Shown piece after piece: positions 26,010-34,831 of a stretch of DNA of 64,000 nt. The first letter of the stretch is position 1, and every line of letters starts with the position of its first letter. Under the pieces are notes generated by a model, which worked only from the letters and a program-made list of their open reading frames with translations, had not been told where the DNA came from and did no database searches. The stretch is from assembly GCA_947500415.1 (NCBI GenBank), contig CANMRT010000002.1, positions 930,001-994,000 of the forward strand, written 5' to 3'. The DNA is from an uncultured Roseicyclus sp. (GTDB lineage Bacteria; Pseudomonadota; Alphaproteobacteria; Rhodobacterales; Rhodobacteraceae). The position numbers were made by a program, and so were the translations under genes.

Positions 26010-28415
26010 ATGAAATCTCACTACCGCGTTGTTGTGATCGGAGGGGGCGTGGTCGGCTCTTCGGTGCTTTATCATCTGGCGAAACTCGGCTGGACCGATT
26101 GCGTGATGCTTGAACGCTCGGTTCTGACGGCGGGGTCAAGCTGGCACGCGGCGGGGGGCATTCATGCGCTGAACGCAGACCCGAACATGGCGGCGTTGCA
26201 GGCCTATACCATTGATTTGCTGTCGGAAGTTGAGGCAGAGAGTGGGCAGAACATCGGTTTGCACATGACCGGCGGCCTGACGCTGGCGGGCACGCCGGAG
26301 CGTTGGGAATGGCTGCAATCGGCGTACCGCACGTTCCAGAGCATCGGCATCCATGATTGCCACTTGATGACCCCGGAGGAGGCGCAGGCCGCCTGCCCGA
26401 TCATGTCCACCGACGGCGTGCTGGGCGCGCTTTGGGCGGATCGGGAGGGGTATGTGGACACCACCGGCACGGTCCACGCCTATGCCATTGCCGCGAAAAA
26501 GCGGGGCGCGGAATACTATGAGCACACGAAGGTCGAGGAGCTGATCCAGACGGCCGATGGCTGGCAGGTCGTGACCGACAAGGGGACGATCACTTGCGAA
26601 CATGTGGTCAATGCGGGCGGGCTTTGGGCCAAGCAACTGGGGCGCATGGCGGGGATCGAACTGCCCGTCTCGCCGCTCAAGCACCACTATCTGATCTCGG
26701 ACACCATTCCTGAATTGGAGGCACTCGATTTCGAAGTGCCAATGACCGTGGACCTCGAAGGCTTCACCTATATGCGGCAGGATCAGAAGGGCCTGCTGCT
26801 TGGCATTTACGAGATCGACTATGAGCATTGGGCCATGGACGGCGCGCCGTGGGATTACGGGATGGAACTGTTCCAGGAGCAAACCGACCGGATCGAAAAA
26901 GAGCTGATCTTGGGGTTTGAGCGCTATCCGGCGTTGCAAGAGACAGGCGTGAAGACTTGGGTTAACGGGGCGTTTACCTTCTCGCCTGACGGCAACCCGC
27001 TGGTCGGCCCCGTGCCGGGTGTGAAGGGCTATTGGTGCGCCTGCGCGGTGATGGCGGGCTTCCTGCAGGGCGGCGGTGTCGGCAAATCGCTGGCCGAGTG
27101 GATGATCGAGGGCGAGACGGAGGCCGACACCTACTGCATGGACGTCGCGCGCTACGGGAAATTCGCCGAGAACCGCGAATATATCCGGCAGACGACGGGC
27201 CAGTTTTACTCTCGCCGGTTTGTGATGTCTTACCCGAACGAACAGCTTCCGGCGGGGCGTCCTTTGAAGCGCGCGCCTGCGTATAGCGATATGACGGCGG
27301 CGGGTTGTCGGTGGGGGCAATCGTGGGATCTGGAGGTGCCGCTCTACTTCGCGCCATCCGAGGATTTCGAGGAAAATCTGACGCTACAGCGGTCCAATGC
27401 GCATGATATCGTGGCCGAGGAATGCAAGGCCGTGCGCGAAGGCGTGGGGCTGTTGGATATCTCTGGCTTCTCGCGGTTCGAGGTTTCGGGGCCGAATGCC
27501 GAGGCGTGGTTGGACACCCTAATGGCGTCGAAACTGCCGGGGCGGGGCCGGGCCAAACTCGCACCGATGCTGGCCCCCAGCGGGCGGCTGATGGGCGACC
27601 TGACGCTCTTCAACTGGGGTGACGGGACGTGGTGGATCATGGGATCCTACTACCTGCGGGCCTGGCACATGCGGTGGTTCAACGATCACCTGAGCGACGG
27701 CGTGCAGGTGCGTGATCTGGGGGAGGAGTATTGCGGCTTCTCGCTTTCGGGGCCGAAATCGGCAGAAGTTTTGCAGAAGCTTGTGACGAACGACCTCAGC
27801 CCGATGCCGTTCATGGGCTGCGCGACCTTTGATGTCGGTCTGATTCAGGCCCGCGTGGCGCGGATGAGTGTGACCGGCGAGAAGGGATACGAGATCAACT
27901 GCCGCTATGGCGATCATATCACCTTGCGACGGTTGCTGCTTGATGCAGGCGCGGAAGAGGGCATCCGAGAAGTCGGGTTCAACGCGCTTTTATCGACCCG
28001 GTTGGAGAAGAGCTTCGGCATCTGGTCGGCAGAATTCACCATGGGTTACACCGCTGCACAGACCGGCATGGATCGTTGGATCAATTGGGATAAGGTGTTC
28101 ATTGGAAAGGATAAAGCGCTGGCCGAGCGGGACGGGAACGGCCCGGCGCAGAAGGTGGTGACGCTGGAAATCGCGGACGGGGACTCGGAGGCGATTGGAT
28201 ATGAACCGGTCTGGCAGGATGGCGAGATGGTGGGCTTTGTGACATCCGGCGGCTATGGCCACACGCTTGGCAAATCGCTCGCTATGGCGATGGTGAACGT
28301 GGAGGCGGCAGGCGAAGGCACGGACCTTTCGGTGCATATCGTGGGGGTCGAACGGGGCGCGAAAGTGGTCGCCCCTTCGCCGTATGACCCTGAAGGCAAG
28401 GCCATGCGGGGATGA
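26010..28415 (+). CDS. Dimethylglycine/sarcosine dehydrogenase-family flavoprotein
   Basis: An 801-residue two-part enzyme. Residues 1-400 form a DAO-type FAD domain: the nucleotide-binding VVVIGGGVVGSSVLYHLAKLG is followed by GSSWHAAGG, whose His is the usual covalent flavin site. The C-terminal half is a GcvT-like domain that binds tetrahydrofolate and captures the methyl group as methylene-THF (starting near PAYSDMTAAG and including YEINCRYGD). Expected substrate is N,N-dimethylglycine, giving sarcosine. The ATG at 26010 is preceded by GCCGGAGG. It is coupled to the MttB-like gene by ATGA. Confidence 0.88.
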   Translation: MKSHYRVVVIGGGVVGSSVLYHLAKLGWTDCVMLERSVLTAGSSWHAAGGIHALNADPNMAALQAYTIDLLSEVEAESGQNIGLHMTGGLTLAGTPERWEWLQSAYRTFQSIGIHDCHLMTPEEAQAACPIMSTDGVLGALWADREGYVDTTGTVHAYAIAAKKRGAEYYEHTKVEELIQTADGWQVVTDKGTITCEHVVNAGGLWAKQLGRMAGIELPVSPLKHHYLISDTIPELEALDFEVPMTVDLEGFTYMRQDQKGLLLGIYEIDYEHWAMDGAPWDYGMELFQEQTDRIEKELILGFERYPALQETGVKTWVNGAFTFSPDGNPLVGPVPGVKGYWCACAVMAGFLQGGGVGKSLAEWMIEGETEADTYCMDVARYGKFAENREYIRQTTGQFYSRRFVMSYPNEQLPAGRPLKRAPAYSDMTAAGCRWGQSWDLEVPLYFAPSEDFEENLTLQRSNAHDIVAEECKAVREGVGLLDISGFSRFEVSGPNAEAWLDTLMASKLPGRGRAKLAPMLAPSGRLMGDLTLFNWGDGTWWIMGSYYLRAWHMRWFNDHLSDGVQVRDLGEEYCGFSLSGPKSAEVLQKLVTNDLSPMPFMGCATFDVGLIQARVARMSVTGEKGYEINCRYGDHITLRRLLLDAGAEEGIREVGFNALLSTRLEKSFGIWSAEFTMGYTAAQTGMDRWINWDKVFIGKDKALAERDGNGPAQKVVTLEIADGDSEAIGYEPVWQDGEMVGFVTSGGYGHTLGKSLAMAMVNVEAAGEGTDLSVHIVGVERGAKVVAPSPYDPEGKAMRG

Positions 28416-29932
28416 CCCGCCGAAACCGCGCTCGCAACGCAGACGGCCGACGCCCTTCGGCGCGGGTGACGAATTATCGGCAATTGAAGAACCCCTTCCC
28501 GCCGATGGACGTCTTCACCGCGGACCGGATCGAAGCGATGCACGAAGCTGCGCTGAGCGTTCTGGAAGACCTTGGCGTGAAGGTCCTGCTGCCCGAGGCT
28601 GTGACGATCTTCGCGGCAGCAGGCGCAGTGGTGAAGGGCGAAATGGTCCACATCGGGCGCGAGATTGTAGAGTCTGCGATTGCGTCAGCCCCCACCCGGA
28701 TCGAAGGGCGCGCAGGAAGTCGCGAGCGGAATGTTCTGCTGGAGCTTGGCTCGCTGGTGTTTCAGCCCGGTGCCGGTGCGCCGCACGCGACCGATGAAAT
28801 CCGGGGCCGTCGGCCAGGATCAGCGCGGGATTTTCGGGAATTGGTGCAACTGACCCACCATTTCGACGTGTTCCAGATGATGCCGCCTTTGGTCGAGCCG
28901 CAGGACGTGGCCACAAATATCCGCCACTACTTCACGCTTGAGACGCAACTGACGGAAAGCGACAAGTTCCCCTTCATCTTCTCACGCGGCACGCCGCAAG
29001 TGGCTGAAAGTTTTGAACTTCTGTGTGATTTCCGGGGACTGTCGGACAAGGAGTTCCACGCCGAGCCCCACTGCTACACGATCATCAACACAAACTCGCC
29101 CCGCACCTTGGACATTCCGATGGCGCAGGGCCTGATCGACTTTGCCCGGGCAGGTCAGGTCTCGATCATCACGCCGTTTACATTAATGGGCGCGATGGCC
29201 CCAATCACGGTCGCGGGCGCGATCACGCTGAGCCATGCGGAGGCGATCGCCGCCCTGACCCTGACCCAACTCGCCAAGCCCGGCGCGCCGGTTTGCTACG
29301 GCACCTTCACCTCGAACGTGGATATGAAATCGGGCGCGCCAGCCTTTGGCACGCCCGCGCATTTCCAGGCCTCGCTGGCGGCAGGGCAACTTGCGCGGTT
29401 TATCGGCCTGCCCTGGCGCTCGGCGGCGGGATCGGCGGCGAACCTCAACGATGTGCAGGCCGCCAATGAAAACCAATTCGGCCTGTGGGGGTGTTTGCTG
29501 GCAGGGGCGACTGTAGTGATCCACTCTGCCGGGTGGATCGAAGGCGGGCTGTCGGTGTCCTATGAGAAGCTCGTCACCGACGCCGAAGTCCTCAATATGG
29601 TGGCCGAACTTTGTGCGGGCGCGCAGGCGGGTGAGGCCGAGATCGGGCTGGACGCCATCGCGGAAACCCAACCCGGCGGGCACTTCTTTGCCGCCGCCCA
29701 AACCATGGCCCGCTACCAGACCGAATTCTACGAGCCGGTCGTGCACGACTACGCCAATTTCGGCACCTGGACGGAACGCGGTGCGAAAGACGCCTCGACG
29801 CGGGCGCGCGACATCTGGCAGGCTATCGTGGCGAACCCATCGCGCCCCGCCATCGACGCGGACCGTCACGGCGCGCTGAAAGACACGATTGCCAAGCTGA
29901 CCGCCAAGGGCGGCGCCTACCCGGAAAGCTGA
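28412..29932 (+). CDS. MttB-family (trimethylamine methyltransferase superfamily) protein, non-pyrrolysine
   Basis: A 506-residue TIM-barrel methyltransferase. There is no in-frame TAG, so it belongs to the non-pyrrolysine branch, in which members act on quaternary amines such as glycine betaine (MtgB). Recognisable stretches are AALSVLEDLGVKVLLPEA, SPRTLDIPMAQGLIDFA, and FTLMGAMAPITVAGAITLSHAEAIA. It overlaps the dimethylglycine dehydrogenase gene by 4 nt. The pairing suggests that it demethylates glycine betaine to dimethylglycine, which the upstream enzyme then oxidises. No corrinoid protein (MtbC/MtgC) is encoded nearby. Specificity is inference. Confidence 0.85.
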   Translation: MTRRNRARNADGRRPSARVTNYRQLKNPFPPMDVFTADRIEAMHEAALSVLEDLGVKVLLPEAVTIFAAAGAVVKGEMVHIGREIVESAIASAPTRIEGRAGSRERNVLLELGSLVFQPGAGAPHATDEIRGRRPGSARDFRELVQLTHHFDVFQMMPPLVEPQDVATNIRHYFTLETQLTESDKFPFIFSRGTPQVAESFELLCDFRGLSDKEFHAEPHCYTIINTNSPRTLDIPMAQGLIDFARAGQVSIITPFTLMGAMAPITVAGAITLSHAEAIAALTLTQLAKPGAPVCYGTFTSNVDMKSGAPAFGTPAHFQASLAAGQLARFIGLPWRSAAGSAANLNDVQAANENQFGLWGCLLAGATVVIHSAGWIEGGLSVSYEKLVTDAEVLNMVAELCAGAQAGEAEIGLDAIAETQPGGHFFAAAQTMARYQTEFYEPVVHDYANFGTWTERGAKDASTRARDIWQAIVANPSRPAIDADRHGALKDTIAKLTAKGGAYPES

Positions 29933-29936
29933 CCCC

Positions 29937-30602
29937 ATGCCGCGCCCTGCCCCGCTGTTGCACCGTGATGATCCGGCGAAATATCCGCTGACGGGCCACG
30001 TGAAGGTGACGCGCGAGGATTGGCTGAACGCCGCGCGCGATGTCTTGGTCAGCGAAGGCGCGGGTGAGGTCAAGATCCTCACGCTCGCCACCCGTCTTGG
30101 CGTGTCGCGGTCCAGCTTTTACTGGTACTTCGGCTCGCGTGCGGAGCTGCTGGCTGCGTTGTTGGATGATTGGGAGGCGCGCAATACCGCGCCCGTCCTG
30201 CACCATTGCGCCTTGCCTGCCGACACGATCACCGAGGCGCTGTGCAACTTCTTCCGCTGCTTCGTGGACGACAGCATCTTTGACGCCCATCTGGATTTCG
30301 CCGTGCGGGAATGGTCACGGCGCGACAAAACCGTGCGGACCCGGATCGATGCCGCCGATGCCGCGCGGCTTGAGGCCGTGACCGCGATGTTTGCCGCCCA
30401 CGGCTATGCTCCGCATGAGGCCGACATCCGTGCGCGCATCCTTTATTTCATGCAGATCGGCTACCACGCGCTGGAGTTGCGCGAAAACATGGCGCTGCGG
30501 ATGGAACGCTTGCCCGGATTTCTAGAACATTTCACGGGTCGCAAGCCGTCTGAGGCGGAGGTTGCGACCTTCTCGGCCTTCGCCATGGAACGGACTGGCT
30601 AA
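29937..30602 (+). CDS. TetR-family regulator of the demethylation operon
   Basis: A 221-residue TetR-family protein. The helix-turn-helix is ILTLATRLGVSRSSFYWYFGSRAELLAALL (residues about 47-76, shown in part), followed by a helical ligand-binding domain. An unusually long N-terminal arm (about 28 residues, MPRPAPLLHRDD...) precedes it. It starts 4 bp after the MttB-like stop. Its probable site is the 18-bp dyad at 25937-25954. The stop overlaps the convergent Gfo/Idh gene by 4 nt. Confidence 0.88.
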   Translation: MPRPAPLLHRDDPAKYPLTGHVKVTREDWLNAARDVLVSEGAGEVKILTLATRLGVSRSSFYWYFGSRAELLAALLDDWEARNTAPVLHHCALPADTITEALCNFFRCFVDDSIFDAHLDFAVREWSRRDKTVRTRIDAADAARLEAVTAMFAAHGYAPHEADIRARILYFMQIGYHALELRENMALRMERLPGFLEHFTGRKPSEAEVATFSAFAMERTG

Positions 30603-31618
30603 AGCGTCACGCGCGCGCCCGTGCGCACGCTTTCGTCCGCCGCCAGACAGATCGCCAGCGACCGAACCGCATCTTCCATGTGGCGCGACAGGTCCAGATC
30701 TTCGGCAATCGCGCGGCGCATATAGGCCTGCTCGGCATCGCAAAGTTCTTGATGCCCCGGCTCATCGTCCAGTGCGATCATCTCATCCCCATCGATCCGG
30801 TGAACCAGCAGCCCGCCGACCTTGGTGTGGCCGTCGATATCCGCACTTTCGCCCTTATCCGCGTCGGTGATCGAGACCGAGCCATTGGGGCTGATGATGT
30901 CCTTAACGAAGAATGCCGTTTCGCTCATCATCGGGCCCCAGCCGGCCTCGTACCAACCGACGGAGTCGTCGTCGAAGATCACCTGGAACTGACCGTAATT
31001 GTACATGTCTTCCGCGATTTCGTCGCTCAGGCGCAGGCCCATACCGTGCACCGCCACGGGCCGCGCGTCGGTGATCTGGCACCAGACATCCACGTAATGC
31101 ACACCGCAATCGACGATGGGTGCGGTGGTGTCCATGAGCGCCTTGTGCGTTTCCCACTCCGCGCCTTTGGATTGTTGGTTGAGGTTCATGCGAAACACAT
31201 AAGGTGGTCCAAGCGCGCGCGCCTCGGCGATCAGACGTTGCCAACTGGGGTGGTGGCGCAGGATATAGCCCACGACCAGCTTGCGACCCGTGTCTCGCGC
31301 TTTGTCCACCACCGCCTGCGCGTCGGTGACGTTGGTGGCGAGTGGCTTTTCCACGAAGACATGGGCGCCGGCTTCCATGGCCTTGATCGCAATCTCGGCG
31401 TGGCTGTCGGAGTAGGTGGCGATGACAACCAGATCGGGCTTTGTGGCAAGCGCCGTGTCGATGTCGGCAAACCACGGATAGCCTTGCAAGCCGTCCGGCA
31501 AGTCGGGTGCGGCGCGGCTGACCAGCCCAACGATTTCGGCATCTTCAGCTGCATGGTGGGCCAACGCGTGGCTGCGCCCCATATTGCCAAGTCCGATGAT
31601 AAGAACCCTTAGCGCCAT
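30599..31618 (-). CDS. Gfo/Idh/MocA oxidoreductase, last gene of the sugar operon
   Basis: A 339-residue NAD(P)-dependent oxidoreductase. The Rossmann motif is LIIGLGNMGRSHALAHH and the conserved nicotinamide-site motif is VEKPLATN. The C-terminal alpha/beta domain supplies the substrate site (VDCGVHYVDVW gives the usual D-x-x-x-H pattern). The ATG at 31618 has GGAGAGTTGAT upstream; the longer open frame is rejected. One of four paralogous families in this operon. Substrate is probably a cyclic polyol or sugar; not determinable here. Confidence 0.87.
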   Translation of the reverse strand: MALRVLIIGLGNMGRSHALAHHAAEDAEIVGLVSRAAPDLPDGLQGYPWFADIDTALATKPDLVVIATYSDSHAEIAIKAMEAGAHVFVEKPLATNVTDAQAVVDKARDTGRKLVVGYILRHHPSWQRLIAEARALGPPYVFRMNLNQQSKGAEWETHKALMDTTAPIVDCGVHYVDVWCQITDARPVAVHGMGLRLSDEIAEDMYNYGQFQVIFDDDSVGWYEAGWGPMMSETAFFVKDIISPNGSVSITDADKGESADIDGHTKVGGLLVHRIDGDEMIALDDEPGHQELCDAEQAYMRRAIAEDLDLSRHMEDAVRSLAICLAADESVRTGARVTL

Positions 31619-31619
31619 A

Positions 31620-32744
31620 TCAACTCTCCAACCGCCGCGCCGCGCCAATCGCCACCTCTTTCCCGGTCATGCGAGAGCGGACGGCAGCAAAGGCCATGGC
31701 AAGGCTACGTAGGTTCTCCGCCGCGCCATTGGCAGGTTCGCGATCTTCTTCGATGGCGACCAGAAGCTCGCCCATCGTGCCCATAAAGCCGTCGTTGAAC
31801 CACTCGCCCTCAAGATTGGGCCGGGCGATGCCGTCCGGTGTGGTCATGGTCACGCGCTGCTGGCCAAGGTCGGGACCATCGGATTGTAAGCTGCCCGCCG
31901 TGCCGCCCAAAAACGTGGTGTCGCGCGGCCCGTGGGGAATGCCGCCATCGAACACGAGCGAGGCCTGAGCGCCGTCCGCCCGCACCAAGGCCTGCGCCAG
32001 AAGCGGCACCTTGTTGGCCTGCCCTGCGCCGCGCAACGCGCTGGCAAAGACCGACTCCACCCGGTCGCCGAGGACCGAGTTCACGAAGTCAAACCAATGC
32101 ACGCCGAAATCATAGAGGATCAGATCCTCGATCTCGTCGAACGGTGTGCCAGCGGTCCAACCATGGTTCCAATGCACATTGAGATGCACCGACAAAACCT
32201 GCCCGATATGGCCCGCGCGCGCGGCCTCTCGCATGAAGGCAAAATACGGCGCCCAGCGCGCGTTCTGGTTCACGGCGAGCTTCACACCCTTGTCTTGCGC
32301 GAGCTTCACAAGGTCCATGCCCGTATCAAGATCGGTGACAAACGGCTTCTGGCTGAGGACATGTTTGCCCGCGTTCAATGCCGCTTCAATGATCTCGGTC
32401 CGATGTTCGGGGTGTAGCGTGATGTCGACCACGTCGATATCGGGGTTTGACAGGATCGCCTGCCAATCGTCTTCGATCCGGGCATCCGCACAATATTCCG
32501 CTGCCTTTTCCTCCGCCTTGCCACGGGTCCGGTTCCACAACGCAGAGACCTGCCAGCCCGCCTTGCGGTAAGCATCGAGGTGGGAGCCTGAGATGCCGCC
32601 CGTCCCGATCACCCCGATCCTGGGCCTCAAATGCTGCGGCATGGGCGGTTGGTAGGCCACGTCCGGGGCGGCGATCTCAGGCAGGTCGGCCGCCTTCAAG
32701 GCATAGGTATCGCTGTCACCTGCGTCTTTCGTGGTCTCACTCAT
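31620..32744 (-). CDS. Gfo/Idh/MocA oxidoreductase with QKP in place of EKP
   Basis: A 374-residue oxidoreductase. About 42 residues precede the Rossmann motif IGVIGTGGISGSHLDAY, so the N-terminus is longer than usual. The signature EKP is SQKPFVTD here. The substrate-domain motif is LYDFGVHWFDFV. The start at 32744 overlaps the next gene upstream (4 nt); the frame open to 32849 is rejected. It ends one base before the 339-residue paralogue. Confidence 0.85.
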   Translation of the reverse strand: MSETTKDAGDSDTYALKAADLPEIAAPDVAYQPPMPQHLRPRIGVIGTGGISGSHLDAYRKAGWQVSALWNRTRGKAEEKAAEYCADARIEDDWQAILSNPDIDVVDITLHPEHRTEIIEAALNAGKHVLSQKPFVTDLDTGMDLVKLAQDKGVKLAVNQNARWAPYFAFMREAARAGHIGQVLSVHLNVHWNHGWTAGTPFDEIEDLILYDFGVHWFDFVNSVLGDRVESVFASALRGAGQANKVPLLAQALVRADGAQASLVFDGGIPHGPRDTTFLGGTAGSLQSDGPDLGQQRVTMTTPDGIARPNLEGEWFNDGFMGTMGELLVAIEEDREPANGAAENLRSLAMAFAAVRSRMTGKEVAIGAARRLES

Positions 32745-33817
32745 GGCAGCAATCCAAGCGTTCGTTTCTGCCCCGCCGAGGCGGCGGCGGTGTCGACAAT
32801 CCGTTGCGCCACCAAGCAAAGGTCCGGGTTGGACGGCCCCGCAGGCCAAGCCCCGTCCTCGATGAGGCCAAGGATGTATTCGATGGCGTTGGTGCGTCCC
32901 GCGGTCAGCGGGTCCACAGGGATATCATGCCGCTCGGGCCGCGCGCGGGTCTGCACGGTGACGTGGCTCGCGTAATCAGGCGACGAAATCGTGCCTTCGG
33001 TGCCCACGAAAACGAACCCGCAGGTGGGCTGCGGATTGACTGTCCAGGGATCGGTGAAGGTGCCCCATCGCGTCTCCATCTTGCTGAGGCCCCAAGGGTA
33101 GCGCACGACCGCGATCGCATGTTGGTCAACCTCGATCAGGGGCGTCTCATCAACAGTGCAAGTGACTTCAAGCGGCTCTTCCCCGCCCATGTACCAAGTG
33201 CCCAATGTCGCGCCGTAGCCCAGATAATCCAGTAAACTGCCCCCGCCCGACGCCTTCTTGTACCACCAACTGTCGGGCTTCTGGCGCTCAACCTCTTCCG
33301 GGCTGACCTCAACCTTGTCCGCTAGGTGATAGAGCGGCCCGCGATTGCCGTCATAAAAATGCACCTCGCGAAGATCGCCGATCATCCCCTCCTCAATCAG
33401 GCGCTTGGAGGTGACGTGGCTTTCCACCCACGCCAGCGGCCAGTTGATCGCCATGATTTTTCCAGTCGGCTCCATCGCCTTCATCATCCGCCGTGCATCA
33501 TCGGCACTGGCGGCAAAGGGTTTTTCGACGTGGATATGCACGCCGTGAGGGGCGAGCCGCTCGGTCATGTCGGCGTGGTCAGCGGTGGCGCAACACAGGA
33601 TTGCCAGGTCGTAAGGCCCTGCCGCCATGCAGATATCGAAATCCGTGAAGACGCGATCCTCAGGTACGTCGAACGTATCGATGGCGCCTTGCATCTTGGT
33701 GCGGTCAGGGTCGTAGAGGCCCGCGATTTCCGCGTCTGGGTGCGCGTCCACCATCCGCAGCAAATCACCCATATGCATGTGATCGAAGCTGATCCCGACA
33801 ACCTTGAAACGTGCCAT
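32741..33817 (-). CDS. Gfo/Idh/MocA-like oxidoreductase with atypical nucleotide-binding loop
   Basis: A 358-residue protein with the Gfo/Idh/MocA two-domain layout. The N-terminal strand is followed by GISFDHMHMGDLLRM, in which the usual GxGxxG is absent. The EKP motif is kept (HVEKPFAAS), and the second domain has SLLDYLGYGATLG where the D-x-x-x-H motif stands in paralogues. It overlaps the next gene by 4 nt and starts one base after the permease stop. The altered loop suggests unusual cofactor binding or loss of redox activity. Confidence 0.82.
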   Translation of the reverse strand: MARFKVVGISFDHMHMGDLLRMVDAHPDAEIAGLYDPDRTKMQGAIDTFDVPEDRVFTDFDICMAAGPYDLAILCCATADHADMTERLAPHGVHIHVEKPFAASADDARRMMKAMEPTGKIMAINWPLAWVESHVTSKRLIEEGMIGDLREVHFYDGNRGPLYHLADKVEVSPEEVERQKPDSWWYKKASGGGSLLDYLGYGATLGTWYMGGEEPLEVTCTVDETPLIEVDQHAIAVVRYPWGLSKMETRWGTFTDPWTVNPQPTCGFVFVGTEGTISSPDYASHVTVQTRARPERHDIPVDPLTAGRTNAIEYILGLIEDGAWPAGPSNPDLCLVAQRIVDTAAASAGQKRTLGLLP

Positions 33818-34831
33818 CTACCTACTCCCCGTGATCCTCACATAAAGCGCCGTGACCAGTAGAATAATCAACCCAAACAGCGCAATCCGCGCGCCTTCCG
33901 GCATCTGCAGAAGGGTCAACATCGTGTCGATCACCCGCAGAATGAGCGCGCCGACGATGGCCCCGGCGAAACTGCCCCGCCCGCCGAAGATGGACGTGCC
34001 CCCGATCACCGCTGCCGCCACGGATGGCAGGAGGAGTGGGTTCGCCAGCTGCAAGGACGGCGTGCGGATCATTCCCAGATAGAGCAGCCCCGCCAATGCG
34101 GCGATCACGCCGGACAGCGCGTAGAGCGCCAGGAACACCTGCCAGCTTTTTACACCGCTCAGCTTGGCGGCATGCTCGTTCGATCCAAGCGCAAACAAGA
34201 GCCGCCCGAAGCCGGTGAACCGCATCAGCCACAGGATGAAGAGGGCGAAGGGTAAGAAGAGGAACAGCCCGTTGGGCAGCCCGATTGTGCGCCCGGTGCC
34301 GAGCCAGACAAGGAACTCAGGCACCAGCGTGCCCGTGGAAATCACAAAGCGCTGGTAGACCTGCAAACAACCCGTGGCGATCAACCCCGTGCCAAGGGTC
34401 ATGATCAGCGGATGGACCCGCACCACGCCCACACCGAACCCGTTCACGAGGCCCACTACAACGCCGCAGCCTATCGCAATTGCAACCGCGCCCGGCACAC
34501 CGATTAAGGGCGCCAAAGTCGCGCAGACGAAGGCCGCAATCGTCGCCACAATGCCCGCCGACAGGTCGATCCCTGCCGTCAGCATCGTCAGCACCTGACA
34601 GGCCGCCAGCATCGCCAAGGGGATCGCAAATTTGATCAGGTTGTTGACCCAAAACGCCGACAAAGCACCCGTCCGCCCGGTTCGCAGGGGCATGACGATG
34701 TAGAAGTGCGAAATGACCAGCAGGATCAGGAAGAAGATCAGTGGGATGACCGGGTTGTCGCGCAGGAACCGTCCAAACCGGACAAGGCCGCGTTCCTGCT
34801 CAGCCTCCGCATGGATGCGCATGTCGCTCAT
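33818..34831 (-). CDS. Ribose-type (RbsC family) ABC sugar transporter permease
   Basis: A 337-residue permease of the BPD_transp_2 family. After a cytoplasmic N-terminus (about 25 residues) there are eight to ten hydrophobic segments with the conserved LTMLTAGIDLSAGIVATIAAF region and VIGGTSIFGGRGSFAGAIVGALIL near the C-terminus. It is coupled to the other permease by a 4-nt overlap, so the channel is probably a heterodimer. Confidence 0.88.
   Translation of the reverse strand: MSDMRIHAEAEQERGLVRFGRFLRDNPVIPLIFFLILLVISHFYIVMPLRTGRTGALSAFWVNNLIKFAIPLAMLAACQVLTMLTAGIDLSAGIVATIAAFVCATLAPLIGVPGAVAIAIGCGVVVGLVNGFGVGVVRVHPLIMTLGTGLIATGCLQVYQRFVISTGTLVPEFLVWLGTGRTIGLPNGLFLFLPFALFILWLMRFTGFGRLLFALGSNEHAAKLSGVKSWQVFLALYALSGVIAALAGLLYLGMIRTPSLQLANPLLLPSVAAAVIGGTSIFGGRGSFAGAIVGALILRVIDTMLTLLQMPEGARIALFGLIILLVTALYVRITGSR

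Noticed and set aside
28412-29932. Possible pyrrolysine-containing MttB
   Set aside because: No in-frame TAG; the frame is open throughout, so it is the non-pyrrolysine type.
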